Part shown: positions 31,528-34,296 of the stretch, piece after piece
Layout of the letters: each line of letters opens with the position of its first letter
Position numbering within the stretch: position 1 is the first letter of the stretch
NCBI GenBank assembly: GCA_023252155.1
Contig: JAHEXJ010000017.1
Span: 1-34,296, forward strand
From: Actinomycetes bacterium
GTDB lineage: Bacteria > Actinomycetota > Actinomycetes > Nanopelagicales > Nanopelagicaceae
Length of the DNA stretch: 34,296 bases
Direction: 5' to 3'
The notes under the pieces: generated by a model
What the model saw: only the letters and a program-made list of their open reading frames with translations
What the model was told of the DNA's origin: nothing
The model's database searches: none
Made by a program: the position numbers and the translations under genes

Positions 31528-32679
31528 CTATTTGTAGTAGACAGCAAAGAAATCGCGGCTGGTCGTACTGAAATATCTGTTTGCCGGTCGCTGGAAATTC
31601 AAGATTTTATGTGGCGTTAAGAGAGTTGACCCTGTATTCGGCGTGTACCACATGTACGAAATCCACGATTTGTTGATGTCGAGTTGCATCGCGCGCACGG
31701 CGCCGGCATGCAGCAACAAAGTTGCCAGGGACCGGGCGGATAAGGCATCCCCAGCCGCGTACACCAAATCACCATTAGCCGTGATTCCGATGCCACTTCG
31801 CCAAACATCCGTGGATGCGCCAACTGTTGTTCCCCAGTTTGCCCGTACTGCAACGTCGAGATTCTTAGCGAGTTGACCGTTGGAAACCAGTAGTTGAAGA
31901 TTCTGTCGCACTGAGACAACATCTGGTGTCATTGAGACATCGCTTCCCCATGCGCCAATCGCGGTCTCTCCATTTTTATACACGACTAGCGATGCAGCAC
32001 CCGGTGTCAGGGTTCCGACAGTGTGGCCATTTTGGTAATAGCCACCACGTGCATCCTTGATTTTGAATCCGCCATTGAATGCAGCTAACAGCCCCGAGGT
32101 GCTTGAATCTACAAGACTTGTTTTTGTCGACCACAAAGGCAATCGCCCAGGATCGGACTGGCCGGGATGCTGCACAAGTCGAGTGTGCTTACCAGACATC
32201 CAGACGACAGCACTTAAGTACGAAGTGTGCAATGCATCGGGGCGTAAATATGCGACCTGCACCAACGGCATTCCATGGGAGGTGACTATTGCTTTGTACT
32301 TGCCCTCATTAGGTAATGAGGGTGTGACAACCGTTGAGAGGGAACTTTGCAACAAGTGTTCACTTGGCGAATTCCAATTAACGGATACTGCTGAAGGTTG
32401 CAGAAGCGAGCCAGTGGGAGTGCCGCCAATCTTTGGCGGATTGAGACGATATTGGAGAGACTCAAGAGTTGTAACCACGGTACCCAAGCCGTGTCCGCGC
32501 GCCCACTCCGCAATCTTTGCCGAGACAGGATCGTTCACGGGAGTAAAGACGGCGCTGGCAAGTGACCAACTGGTAGCGATTACACCGATGAAGAGAAGAG
32601 CACCGATGCCCACAAAAACACGTCGAGCAACGAAGTTGCGATGACTTGCAGATTGAACGCGCGTTGACCTAAGGCTCAC
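31528..32679 (-). CDS. Exported phosphodiester glycosidase family protein (NAGPA/DUF2233)
   Basis: The 383-residue protein has an N-terminal membrane/signal-anchor segment (about 21-44) and a C-terminal NAGPA-type domain. Characteristic strings are LLAAFNGGFKIKDARGGYY, TLTPGAASLVVYKNG, SVRQNLQLLV, VWRSGIGITANGDLVYAAGD and AGAVRAMQLDINKSW. Members cleave or bind phosphodiester-linked sugars, and the bacterial ones are poorly characterised. The start is GTG at 32679. AGGAG lies about 12 nt upstream, rather far, so another start cannot be excluded. It could act on cell-surface teichoic-acid-like or glycolipid phosphodiesters, by inference only. Confidence 0.87.
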   Translation of the reverse strand: MSLRSTRVQSASHRNFVARRVFVGIGALLFIGVIATSWSLASAVFTPVNDPVSAKIAEWARGHGLGTVVTTLESLQYRLNPPKIGGTPTGSLLQPSAVSVNWNSPSEHLLQSSLSTVVTPSLPNEGKYKAIVTSHGMPLVQVAYLRPDALHTSYLSAVVWMSGKHTRLVQHPGQSDPGRLPLWSTKTSLVDSSTSGLLAAFNGGFKIKDARGGYYQNGHTVGTLTPGAASLVVYKNGETAIGAWGSDVSMTPDVVSVRQNLQLLVSNGQLAKNLDVAVRANWGTTVGASTDVWRSGIGITANGDLVYAAGDALSARSLATLLLHAGAVRAMQLDINKSWISYMWYTPNTGSTLLTPHKILNFQRPANRYFSTTSRDFFAVYYK

Positions 32680-32798
32680 AGTGTTGTTGGTCTCCTAGGC
32701 CGATGATCTATGGATCGCCGACACTAGATATCCAATCTGGTAATTCCCCGCGCAAGTACAGAGTGTTTACCTTGAGAAGGTAGAAGATTTGCTGAGAA

Positions 32799-33872
32799 CT
32801 AAACGTTAAATCGGAATTCGACAACATCTCCGTCGTGCATGACGTAGTCCTTGCCTTCCATCCGAACTTTGCCCTTCGCCTTCGCCTCGGCCATAGAGCC
32901 GGCGGCAACCAAATCATCAAATGAGACGACTTCGGCCTTAATAAAGCCCTTTTGGAAATCTGTGTGGATTACACCTGCGGCCATGGGGGCGGTGTCTCCG
33001 ACGTGAATGGTCCACGCACGAGTCTCTTTCGGACCAGCTGTTAGATAAGTCTGCAAGCCCAAGGTGCGAAAACCGACGTGAGCCAGGGTGGCCAAGCCAG
33101 GTTCGCTAAGTCCAATTGAATTAAGGAGCTCGAGGGCGTCTTCATCACTGAGTTCTGCCAATTCCGCTTCGGTCTTTGCATCTAAGAAGATGGCCTCCGC
33201 CGGAGCCACAAGGGCGGCAAGTTTGGCACGCAGTTCTGAATCATTGAGTTCGGTTGCATCAACGTTGAAAACATAGAGAAATGGTTTGGCCGTAAGTAAA
33301 TGCAATTCCGCGAGCGCTTCAAGATCAACGCCACTACTTGATAGCGGCTTTCCTGAATTGAGAACAACCTCGGCCTGTTTAACGGCATCCAGAACGTGCT
33401 GACGATCCTTGTTCATCCGAGCTTCTTTTTCGATTCGAGACATCGCCTTCGAAATGGTCTGCAAATCGGCAAGGGCCAATTCAGTATTGATGATCTCCAT
33501 ATCGCTGGCTGGATCAACACGGCCTTCGACGTGAATAACGTCGCTGTCATTGAAGACACGAATGACCTGACAGATTGCATCGGTCTCACGGATGTTGGCC
33601 AAGAACTGGTTGCCGAGCCCTGCCCCAACAGATGCGCCCTTAACAATTCCGGCAATATCGACGAAAGAGACCACGGCAGGCAGCAGTTTTTGCGATCCGA
33701 ATATGCCAGCCAAGACCGCTAGACGCGGGTCGGGCACGCCTACGACTCCGACGTTAGGCTCGATCGTGGCAAAGGGGTAGTTGGCGGCCAGGACGTTGTT
33801 CTTTGTCAGGGCGTTAAAAAGGGTGGACTTGCCCACGTTGGGCATGCCGACAATTCCAATAGAGAGGCTCAC
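32799..33872 (-). CDS. ychF: Ribosome-associated GTPase/ATPase YchF
   Basis: The 357-residue protein is full length for YchF/OLA1. Near the N-terminus is [21 protein letters not shown], with the P-loop in [10 protein letters not shown] coiled-coil region lies in the centre, and the C-terminal TGS domain ends [25 protein letters not shown]. YchF binds ribosomes and hydrolyses ATP, with roles in stress and redox response. The start is GTG at 33872. A TAGGCT lies 9 nt upstream (33887-33882), slightly further than the 6-nt leaderless spacing seen elsewhere. It is divergent from rmuC. Confidence 0.95.
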   Translation of the reverse strand: MSLSIGIVGMPNVGKSTLFNALTKNNVLAANYPFATIEPNVGVVGVPDPRLAVLAGIFGSQKLLPAVVSFVDIAGIVKGASVGAGLGNQFLANIRETDAICQVIRVFNDSDVIHVEGRVDPASDMEIINTELALADLQTISKAMSRIEKEARMNKDRQHVLDAVKQAEVVLNSGKPLSSSGVDLEALAELHLLTAKPFLYVFNVDATELNDSELRAKLAALVAPAEAIFLDAKTEAELAELSDEDALELLNSIGLSEPGLATLAHVGFRTLGLQTYLTAGPKETRAWTIHVGDTAPMAAGVIHTDFQKGFIKAEVVSFDDLVAAGSMAEAKAKGKVRMEGKDYVMHDGDVVEFRFNV

Positions 33873-33923
33873 GAGGAGTAGAGCCTACGCGTCTTCGTCG
33901 GTGGTTCCTGCCACGATAAGCCC

Positions 33924-34296
33924 ATGAACAATTCGGTGGGCATATCTCTAGGCGCGTCTATGGGCATTGTGGGCCTGATAGTCGGGGCATTGATCGGCTT
34001 TCTCCTATCAAAAGCGCGATCGGCCGGCGTGCAGGCCCAACTCGATGTGGCCAATGCATCGGTCGGAACTCTCGAAAAGCAGATCGCGGTGATGCAAGGT
34101 TCCCAGACCGAGACCACTCGATTGGCTACCGAACTTGAAGCGATGAAGAAATCCGTCGAGTCGTTGTCGACCCAGGCAAGGGAGGCCGAACTAAGTCGCG
34201 TCACCGCCGAGCAGAAAATTCGAAACGACCTCACCAATATGGCGACGACCAATAAGTCATTGCTTGAGGAAACATCAAAGATTGCTGGCGCTCTCT
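33924..34296 (+). CDS. rmuC: RmuC family DNA recombination protein, 3' part outside the window
   Basis: An ATG at 33924 opens a frame that stays open to the end of the window (124 codons, partial). It encodes a short N-terminal membrane segment (SMGIVGLIVGALIGFLLSKA, residues 12-31). A long heptad-rich coiled coil follows, and a sequence near the cut (AEQKIRNDLTNMATTNKSL) is typical of the RmuC start before the nuclease-like domain. RmuC restrains recombination between inverted repeats. The call rests on the TM plus coiled coil and the LEETSKIAGAL stretch, because the conserved core is outside the window. Confidence 0.75.
   Translation, partial: MNNSVGISLGASMGIVGLIVGALIGFLLSKARSAGVQAQLDVANASVGTLEKQIAVMQGSQTETTRLATELEAMKKSVESLSTQAREAELSRVTAEQKIRNDLTNMATTNKSLLEETSKIAGAL

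Noticed and set aside
32057-32644. Plus-strand ORF of 195 residues over the glycosidase-like gene
   Set aside because: It is antisense to a protein with clear NAGPA motifs and has no domain or ribosome site.
33869-34252. Minus-strand ORF opposite the end of the window
   Set aside because: It is antisense to the rmuC start; the plus strand encodes a membrane segment and coiled coil typical of RmuC.

Overview
The window reads as a chromosomal segment of an actinobacterium with moderate GC. The evidence is a WhiB-family regulator with an AT-hook, an AdnA/AdnB helicase-nuclease pair, UvrD2, a UPF0182 membrane protein, a DUF2342 protein, an actinobacterial-type initiator tRNA, and several gene starts that look leaderless. 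The moderate GC and a secreted protein with a 'CVKSGKKLVWNKG' motif fit a freshwater planktonic lineage such as Nanopelagicales, but that placement is an inference from memory of such genomes.

Layout. The left edge holds an initiator tRNA. It is followed by a minus-strand operon (small membrane protein, S16-type Lon-like protease, UPF0182) divergent from a DUF2342 gene. A 238-bp gap at 5498-5735 contains a candidate minus-strand small RNA with its own promoter and terminator. Next come a YgjP-like metallopeptidase, a DUF5679 zinc-ribbon protein with a strong terminator, and an orphan TOMM cyclodehydratase-like protein. Convergent to these is a whiB7-like gene. Its 446-bp upstream region holds a promoter candidate, a 53-codon upstream ORF and a terminator/antiterminator pair. 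Then come uvrD2 and nudC (ATGA overlap), a divergent endonuclease/exonuclease/phosphatase gene, and adnB and adnA (GTGA overlap). From 163 to 18548 the order closely follows what I recall of the Mycobacterium tuberculosis Rv3193c-Rv3202c block (UPF0182, PDZ/S16, DUF2342, Rv3196, whiB7, uvrD2, nudC, adnBA).

The second half is more metabolic. It has a secreted protein, the 2-methylcitrate cycle genes prpB-prpC-prpD downstream of typA, and a plus-strand pair of class III aminotransferase and EamA exporter. A minus-strand cluster follows: N,N-dimethylformamidase-beta-like membrane-anchored protein, two tandem paralogous three-TM proteins, and an MFS transporter. It is preceded by a phosphodiester glycosidase-like exported protein. 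ychF and the start of a divergent rmuC gene close the window.

Functional themes are genome maintenance (UvrD2, AdnAB, RmuC), translation and stress (TypA, YchF, WhiB7, NudC), propionyl-CoA disposal (prpBCD), and cell-surface proteins of unknown role. The most interesting non-coding items are the whiB7 leader attenuator and the small-RNA candidate at 5509-5590.
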